Shown one piece after another: positions 1 to 5,197 of a stretch of DNA of 5,197 nucleotides; position 1 is the stretch's first letter; every line of letters starts with the position of its first letter. The stretch comes from Cupriavidus sp. GTDB lineage: Bacteria; Pseudomonadota; Gammaproteobacteria; Burkholderiales; Burkholderiaceae. The notes under the pieces were generated by a model. The model made no database searches and was not told where the DNA came from. It was given only the letters and a program-made list of their open reading frames with translations. The stretch is taken from NCBI GenBank assembly GCA_013362725.1, contig JABFVP010000630.1:1-5197 (forward strand). Direction: 5' to 3'. The position numbers and the translations under genes were made by a program.

Positions 1-615
1 ATCGCCGCGGCGGAGCGCCAGATGGCGGCGGCCAACGCGCGCATCGGCGTGGCCAAGGCGGCGTTTTTCCCGCGCATCACGCTGACCGGGTTGTTCGGCT
101 TTGAATCGGCCGACCTGTCCAACCTGTTCAAGTGGTCCTCGCGCACCTGGATGCTGGGCCCGCTGGTCGGATCCAGCATCGCGCAGACCGTGTTCGACGG
201 CGGCCGCAACAGCGCCAACCTGGCCGGCGCCCGCGCCGCCCACGAGGAAACGGTGGCGAGCTACCGGCAGACCGTGCTGGTGGCCTTCCGCGAGGTGGAA
301 GACAGCCTGGCGGACGTGCGCTGGCTCAGCCAGCAGGCCGGCGCGCTGGACAGCGCACTCGGCGGCGCCAGGCGTGCGGCGCGCATCTCGCGCAGCCGCT
401 ATGACGCGGGCGCGGTCGACTACCTGACGGTGATCGACGCCGACCGCACCGTGCTGCAGTCGCAGCGCGAAGCCAACCAGGTTGCCGGCCTGCGCGCGGC
501 CGCCACGGTATCGCTGGTGCGCCGCCTGGGCGGCGGCTGGGGCCCGCTGCCCGCATCCGTGGCAGCGGCGCCGATACCCGCGGCCGAGGGCGCCGCCGCC
601 GCAGTGGCGCGCTGA
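1..615 (+). CDS. Outer-membrane efflux factor, NodT/TolC family (5' truncated)
   Basis: This is the C-terminal part of the outer-membrane channel of a tripartite (RND-type) efflux pump. Such proteins form trimers that carry substrates from the periplasmic adaptor across the outer membrane. The frame is open from base 1 and stops at TGA 613-615, leaving about 204 residues of a protein usually near 450-500. The family pattern is clear: FFPRITLTG (about residues 22-30) at a strand entry, GPLVG...VFDGGR (53-68), the long helix with FREVEDSLADV (96-106), the repeat-type motif RYDAGAVDYLTVIDAD (133-148), and the closing RRLGGGW (174-180). An Ala/Pro-rich tail follows. The N-terminal signal or lipobox lies outside the window, so attachment by a lipid cannot be judged. 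In this family the gene usually closes an adaptor-pump-channel operon; that is inferred here. The substrate cannot be read from this part. Confidence 0.93.
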   Translation: MAAAERQMAAANARIGVAKAAFFPRITLTGLFGFESADLSNLFKWSSRTWMLGPLVGSSIAQTVFDGGRNSANLAGARAAHEETVASYRQTVLVAFREVEDSLADVRWLSQQAGALDSALGGARRAARISRSRYDAGAVDYLTVIDADRTVLQSQREANQVAGLRAAATVSLVRRLGGGWGPLPASVAAAPIPAAEGAAAAVAR

Positions 616-629
616 GCCACGCAGGGGAC

Positions 630-672
630 TGGCGCGATGCCGGGCAGTCACTACACTGTAAGCATCGCGCCA
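630..672. repeat. Perfect 11-bp inverted repeat with 21-bp spacer
   Basis: TGGCGCGATGC (630-640) is matched exactly by GCATCGCGCCA (662-672). The spacer holds a smaller nested pair, CAGT (645-648) and ACTG (655-658), and the short near-palindrome TACACTGTA (652-660). As RNA this could fold into an 11-bp stem with an internal loop, beginning 15 nt after the efflux gene stop. No U-tract follows, so it is not a standard intrinsic terminator. It could stabilise the 3' end of the efflux mRNA, act as a weak terminator, or be an operator for the next gene, whose start lies about 50 bp downstream. The structure is directly visible; the role is not. Confidence 0.6.
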
Positions 673-721
673 TGCGCAAGGGATGCACGGGTGCGTCCCG
701 GTTGCGTCCGGTCCCGCCGCC

Positions 722-1843
722 ATGCTTGTCCGACACAGGAAACTGTTCTGGGGTTTTGTCTTCGCCGCGGCCACGGTGGGCGCGCTGCTGGCGCCGCTGC
801 CGGGGCTGGACCGCACCGCGATCCATGACGAGGTGGTGATCGCGCGGCCGCCGGCGCTGGTCTTCGATTTTGTCGCGACCCCGCGGCACTGGCCCGCCTG
901 GCATCCCGCCTCGCTCGGCGTGGCGGGTGCCACCGACCATCCGCTGGAGCGCGGCGAGCGCGTTGCCGAAACGTTCATGCTGGCGCAGCGCGGCGGCGTG
1001 GTGGTCTGGACGGTGATCGAAAGCCAGCGGCCGCACACATGGTCGATCGAGGGCGTGGCCGCCGGGCGCCGCGTCGGCACCATCACCTACCGGCTGACGC
1101 CCGCCATTACCCCCTCGCTGTCCCCGGCGGCCGAACGCACCCGCTTCGAACGCGAATTCCGCTATCGCTCCCCGACGCTGCTGTTTGCCCTGATCAACCG
1201 CCTGATGCTGCGCGACCAGTTGCAGGCCGAGTCCACCGATGCGGTGCGCCGGCTCAAGGCGCTGCTCGAGGCCGAGCGGCCGCCATCGCAGCGCGGCGCC
1301 TTGCGCGCGGCACGGAACCGGCCTAAGTTGGAGCCATTGCGCATTGCCTCCAGGGAGGCCCGTATGCCGTTCCAGCTGCAATCGACTGCATTTGCCCCGG
1401 GCGGCGCGATCCCGGCACAGCACACCTGCGAGGGCGCCGATATCTCGCCGCCGCTGGCCTGGAGCGGCTTGCCGCCCGGCACGGCAAGCCTGGCGCTGAT
1501 CGTCGACGACCCGGACGCGCCCGACCCTGCGGCGCCGAAGATGACCTGGGTTCACTGGGTGCTCTACAACCTGCCGGCCGATGCCGCCGCGCTGCCCGCC
1601 GACATCGCCAGGGCCGGGCTGCCCGCCGGCACGCGCCAGGGGCTCAACGACTGGCACCGCACGGGCTACGGCGGCCCCTGTCCACCGGTCGGGCGGCACC
1701 GCTATGTCTTCAAGCTCTATGCGCTGGATGTGGCGCTGCCGGACATCGGCAAGCCGGACAAGGCCGCCCTGGAGCGATCGATGCAAGGCCACGTGCTGGC
1801 CAAGGCGGAACTGACCGGCACTTACCAGAAGTCACGCCCGTAG
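722..1843 (+). CDS. Anchored SRPBCC domain protein fused in frame to a YbhB/YbcL-type PEBP domain
   Basis: One open frame of 373 residues carries two domains. Residues 1-30 hold a basic start (RHRK) and a hydrophobic helix (about 8-25), a signal anchor or uncleaved signal. Residues about 34-184 resemble an SRPBCC/polyketide cyclase-like fold that binds hydrophobic ligands: PPALVFDFVATPRHWPAW near 43-60, then FEREFRYRSP and a long C-terminal helix ending LKALLEAE. Residues about 185-214 are an Arg/Ala/Pro-rich linker without motifs. From M215 the sequence is a complete PEBP domain. No in-frame stop separates the parts. Start choice: ATG 722 opens directly into the anchor; ATG 683 would add 13 unremarkable residues. 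Neither has a strong Shine-Dalgarno. The ligand and reaction are unknown. The fusion may be real, or the result of a lost stop or a sequencing error, because the PEBP part has its own expression signals. Confidence 0.75.
   Translation: MLVRHRKLFWGFVFAAATVGALLAPLPGLDRTAIHDEVVIARPPALVFDFVATPRHWPAWHPASLGVAGATDHPLERGERVAETFMLAQRGGVVVWTVIESQRPHTWSIEGVAAGRRVGTITYRLTPAITPSLSPAAERTRFEREFRYRSPTLLFALINRLMLRDQLQAESTDAVRRLKALLEAERPPSQRGALRAARNRPKLEPLRIASREARMPFQLQSTAFAPGGAIPAQHTCEGADISPPLAWSGLPPGTASLALIVDDPDAPDPAAPKMTWVHWVLYNLPADAAALPADIARAGLPAGTRQGLNDWHRTGYGGPCPPVGRHRYVFKLYALDVALPDIGKPDKAALERSMQGHVLAKAELTGTYQKSRP
1301..1329 (+). promoter_or_regulatory. Candidate sigma70-type promoter inside the linker, ahead of the PEBP domain
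   Basis: TTGCGC (1301-1306) and TAAGTT (1324-1329) are separated by exactly 17 bp, and the -10 element sits about 35 bp before the internal PEBP ATG. Each hexamer matches consensus at only three positions. The support is the spacing, the local drop in GC and the position just upstream of a good ribosome binding site. It falls in the weakly constrained linker of the fused frame. Confidence 0.4.
1352..1358 (+). promoter_or_regulatory. Strong Shine-Dalgarno for the internal PEBP start
   Basis: AGGGAGG lies 5 nt before ATG 1364 and is the best Shine-Dalgarno match before any start in this window. It is the main reason to think that the PEBP domain is also translated as a separate protein. In the fused frame the same bases encode part of the linker. 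Confidence 0.65.
1364..1843 (+). CDS. YbhB/YbcL family Raf kinase inhibitor-like protein (PEBP), internal start of the fused frame
   Basis: This nested reading of the 3' part of the SRPBCC-PEBP frame starts at ATG 1364 and gives 159 residues, close to E. coli YbhB (about 158). It shows the full set of PEBP features: LALIVDDPDAPDP (about 43-55) with the ligand-pocket Asp-Pro, WVHWVLYNLP (63-72) with the conserved His, GYGGPCPPVGRHRY (101-114), and the closing HVLAKAELTGTYQ. Family members bind phosphorylated or phospholipid-like anions in a small pocket; the bacterial role is poorly defined. This form has no signal peptide and would be cytoplasmic like YbhB, whereas the fused form would be membrane-anchored, possibly on the periplasmic side. 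The Shine-Dalgarno, the promoter-like element and the family-length product favour independent expression. Whether both forms exist cannot be told from sequence. Confidence 0.6.
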   Translation: MPFQLQSTAFAPGGAIPAQHTCEGADISPPLAWSGLPPGTASLALIVDDPDAPDPAAPKMTWVHWVLYNLPADAAALPADIARAGLPAGTRQGLNDWHRTGYGGPCPPVGRHRYVFKLYALDVALPDIGKPDKAALERSMQGHVLAKAELTGTYQKSRP

Positions 1844-1883
1844 GCGGCGCGCGCGGGGGGCGCCCAGCCCTTGCGCTTGCCGA

Positions 1884-1895
1884 TATTGCACAATA
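1884..1895. promoter_or_regulatory. AT-rich near-palindrome upstream of the DUF2127 gene
   Basis: TATTG-CA-CAATA forms 5-bp arms around a 2-bp centre, 37 bp ahead of the chosen start, in DNA that is otherwise very GC-rich. Two copies of TTGCAT (1902-1907 and 1911-1916), spaced 9 bp, follow. This is a plausible promoter or operator area, but no well-spaced -35/-10 pair could be assigned. Confidence 0.2.
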
Positions 1896-1932
1896 CCGGC
1901 TTTGCATGGCTTGCATCGACCGGAGATACCGC

Positions 1933-2400
1933 ATGGCAAAGCAGGGCGCACTGGGCCTCAGGAGCATTGCGTTGTTCGAGGCCGCCAAGGGGCTGCTGGT
2001 GATCGTGGCGGGGCTGGGCCTGGCCGCACTGCTGCATCGCGATGCCCAGGCGCTGGCCGAAGCCATCATCCAGCGCTGGCATGTCAATCCGGCCAGCCGC
2101 TATCCCACCATCTTCCTGTCTTTGCTCGAGCATCCCGACAATGCGCGCCTGTGGGCCATCGGCGGATCCGCCGCGGTCTATGCGCTGATGCGCTTTGCCG
2201 AGGCCTATGGACTGTGGCGCGGGCTGGCGTGGGGCAATTGGCTGGGGGTATGGTCGGGCGGCATCTACATTCCGCTGGAACTGTACGAAGCCCTGGTCCA
2301 CCCCAGCTGGCTGCATGGCGCGCTGGCCGCGGCCAACCTGCTGGTGGTGCTCTACCTCGCGCGCGGGCTGCTGGCGAAGTCGACCACCAGGGGGTCGTGA
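1933..2400 (+). CDS. DUF2127 family small integral membrane protein
   Basis: The product has 155 residues and resembles the DUF2127 family of small inner-membrane proteins of unknown function. About four hydrophobic segments are visible (17-34, 72-90, 98-118, 127-146). Family-like features are the early FEAAKG (15-20), YALMRFAEAYGLW (83-95), WGNWLGVWSGGIYIPLELYE (100-119) and a last hydrophobic helix before a short polar tail. ATG 1933 is preferred over ATG 1906 because GGAG (1922-1925) lies 7 nt before it and the protein then starts directly with MAKQGALGLRSIALFE, as expected for the family. The 3' end overlaps the convergent nuclease gene by 49 bp, leaving no room for a terminator between them. 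The upstream PEBP frame ends 89 bp before, so co-transcription is possible. No function can be assigned. Confidence 0.85.
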   Translation: MAKQGALGLRSIALFEAAKGLLVIVAGLGLAALLHRDAQALAEAIIQRWHVNPASRYPTIFLSLLEHPDNARLWAIGGSAAVYALMRFAEAYGLWRGLAWGNWLGVWSGGIYIPLELYEALVHPSWLHGALAAANLLVVLYLARGLLAKSTTRGS

Positions 2401-4085
2401 TCCGAAGACCGGTACGCGTCGGGCGCGTAGAAGCCTGGCGCGGCGCCGGACCCGGGCGCCGCGGCGTAGGACAAGGCAGCGGGCTCGTCGGCATTGATAT
2501 GCCACGCATGGACGGCGATGACGTGGGCCATGGCGGTGGCGTCGGCGAGCACATGGTCGAGGTAACCGGCCTGCGCCGCGTAGACGTAGCTGTAGGCGTG
2601 CGGGCCGGCAAAGCGCGCCACCAGGTCGGCGTAGCCGCGTCGCGCCAGCAGGCGTATCGGATCCTCCATCGCGTAGCTGTTCAGGTCGCCGATCACCAGC
2701 ACGCCGGTGTCGGCGATGCCGGTCGGCGCGGTGCCGAGCCAGCGCGCAAGGGTGTCGGCGGCCTGCACGCGCGCGGGATTCCAGCAGCCCTGGCCGTCGC
2801 GCTGGTCGGCTTGCGTGCCGGCGGCCTCGACGCAGTTCTTGGACTTGAAATGGTTGACCACCACCGTCACCGGCGCGCCACCCGCCGCCGTGCGGAAAGT
2901 GGCCGCGAGCGGCTGGCGGCTGCGCTCGCCCAGCCAGGTGGTGGCTACCCGGCCGGCGGGCAGCGCGGTGCGGGCGTTGTACAGCAGTCCCACCGCGATG
3001 GCATCGGCGCCAAGCGCGGGGGTGCCGGGATCCACGACGCGCCAGTCCGGCCCCAGCAGCGCGGCAAGCTGGCGGATCGCGCCGGTCGGGCCAAAGCCAT
3101 TGTTCTGGACCTCCATCAGGCCGATCACGTCGGCGTCCAGGGCGCTTAGCGCGGCCACCAGCTTGGCCTGCTGCCGTGCCAGGGCCGCAGCGTCTTGCGC
3201 CCCGCGGTTGTCGGGCGCATCGAGACCGCCGCCCAGTCCGTCGCCATTGAAGTAGTTTTGCAGGTTGAAGGCTGCCACGCGCAGCGCGGTGGCGGGATGC
3301 CGCCGCGGCGCTGACGGACGCGGGCTGGCGTGCTGGTAGGCCGGTGCGGCGGCACCGCGTACCGGCTGCAGCCGCCATTGTCCGTGGCGTCGCTCCAGTA
3401 CGCCCTGCACGCCGGCGATGGTATCGCCGGCGAGCAACAAGCGGTTGCGTGCGTTGTCCGCGGCGGCCTGCCGCGCAGCCGGTCCCGGCAGGGCCTGTTG
3501 CGTTGGCGCGATGGGGCGCCCATGACTCAGCACCAAGGTGCCATAGCGGCCGAGCTCGTGGGCATCGCTGACGGTCAGTGTCTGCGGCAGCCGCACCAGC
3601 ATGCCCTCCAGGGCGGCCAGGTCGGATTCGCCGGCAAGCGGCAACGTCAGCGTTTGCGGCTTGACGGAAAGCCCCCGCGCACAGACGAGGGGCGAGCCTG
3701 ACAGCACCAGTTGCGTTTGTCCGAATTTTTCTTCGATCCTTCCGGACACGCGCACCATGTCGCCGACATCGGCACGCGCCCGCGGTGCGTAGACAAAGAG
3801 ACCTTCCGAAAGGCCCGGCCGATGCACGCGTTGTGCGTCCGCGGTCTGCAGGAAAAAGCCGCGCAGGCCGCCGTCGCCGCTGAAGTCCGCCGTGACGATG
3901 GCCTGGACTTCGGCCGTGCGGCCGGCAAGCGGGGAGATCTGGCCGGGGCTGCGGAGATCGGCCAGCGCGGTCGCGGGGCTGCCGCATGGCTGCATTGCAG
4001 CATCCGCGCCGCACGGCAAGCCCATCAGGCAGGCCAGGTACAGGGCGGGCAGCGCAATGCTGCATTCAGGCAAGGGCGGACGCAT
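2352..4085 (-). CDS. Secreted ExeM/NucH-like endonuclease/exonuclease/phosphatase (EEP) family nuclease
   Basis: This is a predicted extracellular or periplasmic metal-dependent nuclease of 577 residues. A Sec signal peptide fits residues 1-29, with cleavage near ADA/AM. Residues about 54-135 resemble the OB-fold-like region of ExeM/YhcR-type nucleases (IVTADFSGDGGLRGFFLQ, VSGRIEEKFGQTQ). The catalytic EEP domain spans about 268-571, with the expected metal and catalytic motifs: FNLQNYF (N274), GLMEVQN (E325), VVNHFKSKNC (H412), GDLNSY (D467, N469), YLDHV (D510, H511) and SSDHDPLV (D562, H563). C418 and C434, the latter in DGQGCWNPAR, probably form a disulfide. No C-terminal sorting tail follows the last motif. 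ATG 4085 is preferred because it starts directly at the signal peptide; GTG 4109 would add 8 residues, and neither has a clear Shine-Dalgarno. A role in degrading extracellular DNA for nutrition or biofilm turnover is inferred from the family. Confidence 0.93.
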   Translation of the reverse strand: MRPPLPECSIALPALYLACLMGLPCGADAAMQPCGSPATALADLRSPGQISPLAGRTAEVQAIVTADFSGDGGLRGFFLQTADAQRVHRPGLSEGLFVYAPRARADVGDMVRVSGRIEEKFGQTQLVLSGSPLVCARGLSVKPQTLTLPLAGESDLAALEGMLVRLPQTLTVSDAHELGRYGTLVLSHGRPIAPTQQALPGPAARQAAADNARNRLLLAGDTIAGVQGVLERRHGQWRLQPVRGAAAPAYQHASPRPSAPRRHPATALRVAAFNLQNYFNGDGLGGGLDAPDNRGAQDAAALARQQAKLVAALSALDADVIGLMEVQNNGFGPTGAIRQLAALLGPDWRVVDPGTPALGADAIAVGLLYNARTALPAGRVATTWLGERSRQPLAATFRTAAGGAPVTVVVNHFKSKNCVEAAGTQADQRDGQGCWNPARVQAADTLARWLGTAPTGIADTGVLVIGDLNSYAMEDPIRLLARRGYADLVARFAGPHAYSYVYAAQAGYLDHVLADATAMAHVIAVHAWHINADEPAALSYAAAPGSGAAPGFYAPDAYRSSDHDPLVVDFASSPRAR

Positions 4086-4173
4086 GGCGGTTTCGGCAGG
4101 TCGAGGCACGGTGGATGATGCTAACCCGTGCTTGTAACGGAATGCTTGCCGCGGGCATGTGACGCCGCGATCG

Positions 4174-4182
4174 TGCTAAGGT
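4174..4182 (+). promoter_or_regulatory. Candidate extended -10 element for the ABM-pssA transcript
   Basis: TGCTAAGGT fits an extended -10 (TG, one base, then TAAGGT) and lies about 57 bp before the ABM start. Nothing like TTGACA lies 16-18 bp upstream, so recognition would depend on the extended element. A similar TAAGTT motif precedes the internal PEBP start. Confidence 0.3.
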
Positions 4183-4192
4183 AGTAGAGACC

Positions 4193-4211
4193 CGCCGGTA
4201 CCCGACCGGCG
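4193..4211. repeat. 7-bp inverted repeat (hairpin) in the ABM leader
   Basis: CGCCGGT (4193-4199) and ACCGGCG (4205-4211) form a perfect GC-rich stem with a 5-nt loop. It lies just downstream of the candidate -10 and so probably in the 5' untranslated leader of the ABM gene, ending 28 nt before its ATG. No U-tract follows. It could stabilise the mRNA or be a protein-binding site; chance is also possible in such GC-rich DNA. Confidence 0.4.
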
Positions 4212-4239
4212 CTGGCATCCACTTCATCGCCACGACGAC

Positions 4240-4530
4240 ATGATCAAGGAAATCGCGCAAATCACCATCAAGCCCGGCATGGACAAGCAGTTCGAACAAG
4301 GCGTGAGCCAGGCCACGCCGCTGTTCCTGCGCTCGCACGGGTGCCACGGCGTGCAGTTGTTCCGCTCGATCGAGCAGCCCGACCAGTACACGCTGGTGGT
4401 GGACTGGGAAACCGTGGACGATCATATGGTGCTGTTCCGCGAATCGCCCGAGTTCCAGCAATGGCGCGGGCTGGTTGCGGAAACCTTTGCCGCGCCGCCC
4501 AACGTGCACCACGTGTCCAAGGTCCTGTAA
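4240..4530 (+). CDS. Antibiotic biosynthesis monooxygenase (ABM) domain protein
   Basis: The product is a single-domain protein of 96 residues with the dimeric alpha-beta barrel (ferredoxin-like) ABM fold. The first strand ITIKPGMDKQFEQGV (8-22) leads into the amphipathic helix. Then come HGCHGVQLFRSIEQPDQYTL (33-52), the strand LVVDWETVDDH (52-62) and the helix FRESPEFQQWR (66-76), all typical spacings for this family. Members include quinone-forming monooxygenases (YgiN-like), heme-degrading enzymes and many of unknown function. I see no asparagine-plus-tryptophan pattern that would clearly mark an IsdG-type heme oxygenase, so the substrate is open. No strong Shine-Dalgarno precedes ATG 4240, but the start matches the family N-terminus. 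The pssA gene begins 9 nt after the stop, suggesting one transcript. Despite the family name, nothing nearby indicates antibiotic synthesis. Confidence 0.88.
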   Translation: MIKEIAQITIKPGMDKQFEQGVSQATPLFLRSHGCHGVQLFRSIEQPDQYTLVVDWETVDDHMVLFRESPEFQQWRGLVAETFAAPPNVHHVSKVL

Positions 4531-4539
4531 GCCTGCCCC

Positions 4540-5197
4540 ATGAACACCCGGCCCGAACGACCCCGCCATTTCTCGATGCTGCGTGAGTTGCAGCTGGCCG
4601 ACGTCTTCACCCTCGGCAACGCGGCCTGCGGCATGGGCTCGGTGTTCTTCGCGATGTTTTACGTAGCCGACCAGCAGCTGTCGCATTTCTATACGGCCGC
4701 GGCGCTGGCGCCGCTGGCCTTTATCTTCGACGTGCTCGATGGCCGCATCGCACGTTGGCGCCATGCGCATTCCGCGCTGGGGCGCGAGCTGGATTCACTG
4801 GCCGACGTGATCTCGTTCGGCGTCGGCCCCGCCACGCTGGCCTTTGCCGCCGGCATGCGTGGCGGCTGGGACCTGGCGGTGCTGATCTACTTTGTCTGCT
4901 GTGGCGTCAGCCGGCTGGCGCGCTTCAATGTCACCGCCGAATCGCTGGCGGCCGGCAGCGACAGCGGCAAGGTGGCGTACTTCGAAGGCACGCCCATCCC
5001 CACCAGCGTGCTGCTGACCGCCGTGCTGACTTGGTGCGCCTCGCAGGGCCAGCTTGGTGCCGAACTGCCTGGCGGCGCGTGGGTGCTCGGCCCCGCCCTG
5101 CTGCATCCGCTGGTGCTGCTGTTCGCGCTATCGGGCACGCTGATGGTTAGCAAGACCTTGCGCAATCCGAAGTTCAGAATCGCCCCGCGCTGCTTAT
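4540..5197 (+). CDS. pssA: CDP-diacylglycerol-serine O-phosphatidyltransferase (3' end outside window)
   Basis: This inner-membrane enzyme joins CDP-diacylglycerol and L-serine to give phosphatidylserine and CMP, the first committed step to phosphatidylethanolamine. The frame runs open to the window end with 219 full codons; family members are commonly about 230-290 residues, so little may be missing. The CDP-alcohol phosphotransferase signature is complete and correctly spaced: D64, D67-G68, A71-R72, G81, D85 and D89. RLARFN (125-130) and YFEGTPIP (147-154) are typical of serine phosphatidyltransferases rather than PgsA. About six hydrophobic segments are seen (22-42, 51-66, 88-104, 111-127, 155-167, 183-203). 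The start at ATG 4540 has no good Shine-Dalgarno, but it lies 9 nt after the ABM stop, so translational coupling is likely. In many Burkholderiaceae a pssA lies by psd and ilvC; this differing context suggests a second copy, which is inference. Confidence 0.9.
   Translation, partial: MNTRPERPRHFSMLRELQLADVFTLGNAACGMGSVFFAMFYVADQQLSHFYTAAALAPLAFIFDVLDGRIARWRHAHSALGRELDSLADVISFGVGPATLAFAAGMRGGWDLAVLIYFVCCGVSRLARFNVTAESLAAGSDSGKVAYFEGTPIPTSVLLTAVLTWCASQGQLGAELPGGAWVLGPALLHPLVLLFALSGTLMVSKTLRNPKFRIAPRCL

Larger units (their letters stand above)
4086..4239. promoter_or_regulatory. Divergent intergenic region between nuclease and ABM genes
   Basis: This roughly 150-bp region should hold the promoters of both the leftward nuclease gene and the rightward ABM-pssA pair. 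On the plus strand an extended -10-like element is visible (4174-4182). On the minus strand TAGCAT (4123-4118) could be a -10 for the nuclease; it would put the transcript start near 4111, almost on GTG 4109, which fits translation from ATG 4085 better. No convincing -35 was found on either strand, and no small gene. Confidence 0.45.

Noticed and set aside
637..828. Small plus-strand frame of 63 codons in the gap after the efflux gene
   Set aside because: It overlaps the inverted repeat and the SRPBCC start, has no ribosome site, and its Arg/Cys-rich product looks like a shadow frame.
326..1792. A 488-codon open frame on the minus strand across the efflux and SRPBCC-PEBP genes
   Set aside because: It has low-complexity Arg/Gly/Pro composition, no recognisable family, and lies antisense to three well-supported domains.
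1844..1870. GC-rich run with a GGGCGCCC palindrome after the PEBP stop, considered as a terminator
   Set aside because: The stem is short and ambiguous, and no T-run follows on either strand.
1902..3149. A 415-codon plus-strand frame covering DUF2127 and the nuclease antisense strand
   Set aside because: It has no motifs. The DUF2127 frame in the same place has membrane segments and family motifs, and the rest is antisense to the nuclease.
1822..4065. A 747-codon open frame on the minus strand, longer than the nuclease frame it overlaps
   Set aside because: It is Arg/Ala/Gly/Pro-rich with no domain motifs and lies out of frame over the nuclease, which has every EEP motif. In very GC-rich DNA long empty frames are expected.
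4066..4770. A 234-codon minus-strand frame antisense to the ABM and pssA genes
   Set aside because: It shows no family features, while both plus-strand genes have complete, well-spaced motifs.

Overview
The window looks like chromosomal DNA from a high-GC beta-proteobacterium, most likely Cupriavidus or a close Burkholderiaceae relative. This rests on the strong G/C third-position bias, the NodT-type efflux protein, the DUF2127 protein and the PssA type. The genus is an inference from style; no marker gene is present. No rRNA, tRNA, CRISPR array, insertion sequence or phage gene was found. No stretch over 300 bases lacks a gene; the largest gap is the roughly 150-bp divergent region at 4086-4239.

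Layout. (1) 1-615 (+): the C-terminal ~204 residues of a NodT/TolC-like outer-membrane factor, probably the last gene of an RND efflux operon that starts outside the window. (2) 616-721: a short gap with a perfect 11-bp inverted repeat. (3) 722-1843 (+): one uninterrupted frame encoding an N-terminally anchored SRPBCC (polyketide cyclase-like) domain followed in frame by a complete YbhB/YbcL-type PEBP domain. The PEBP part has its own Shine-Dalgarno sequence, ATG and plausible promoter, so it may be made alone as well as in a fusion. (4) 1933-2400 (+): a small DUF2127 membrane protein. (5) 4085-2352 (-): a secreted ExeM/NucH-like endonuclease/exonuclease/phosphatase family nuclease whose 3' end overlaps the DUF2127 gene tail-to-tail by 49 bp. 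(6) 4086-4239: a divergent promoter region. (7) 4240-4530 (+): an antibiotic biosynthesis monooxygenase (ABM) fold protein. (8) 4540-5197 (+, open at the window edge): a CDP-diacylglycerol-serine O-phosphatidyltransferase, 9 nt behind the ABM gene and likely in one transcript with it.

The genes do not form one evident pathway. The common thread is the cell envelope (efflux channel, anchored lipid-binding-fold protein, membrane protein, secreted nuclease, phospholipid synthesis), but this is loose and may be chance. I see no convincing new biological system. The points most worth checking are the stop-less SRPBCC-PEBP junction with its internal expression signals, the 11-bp inverted repeat, and the ABM-PssA pairing.
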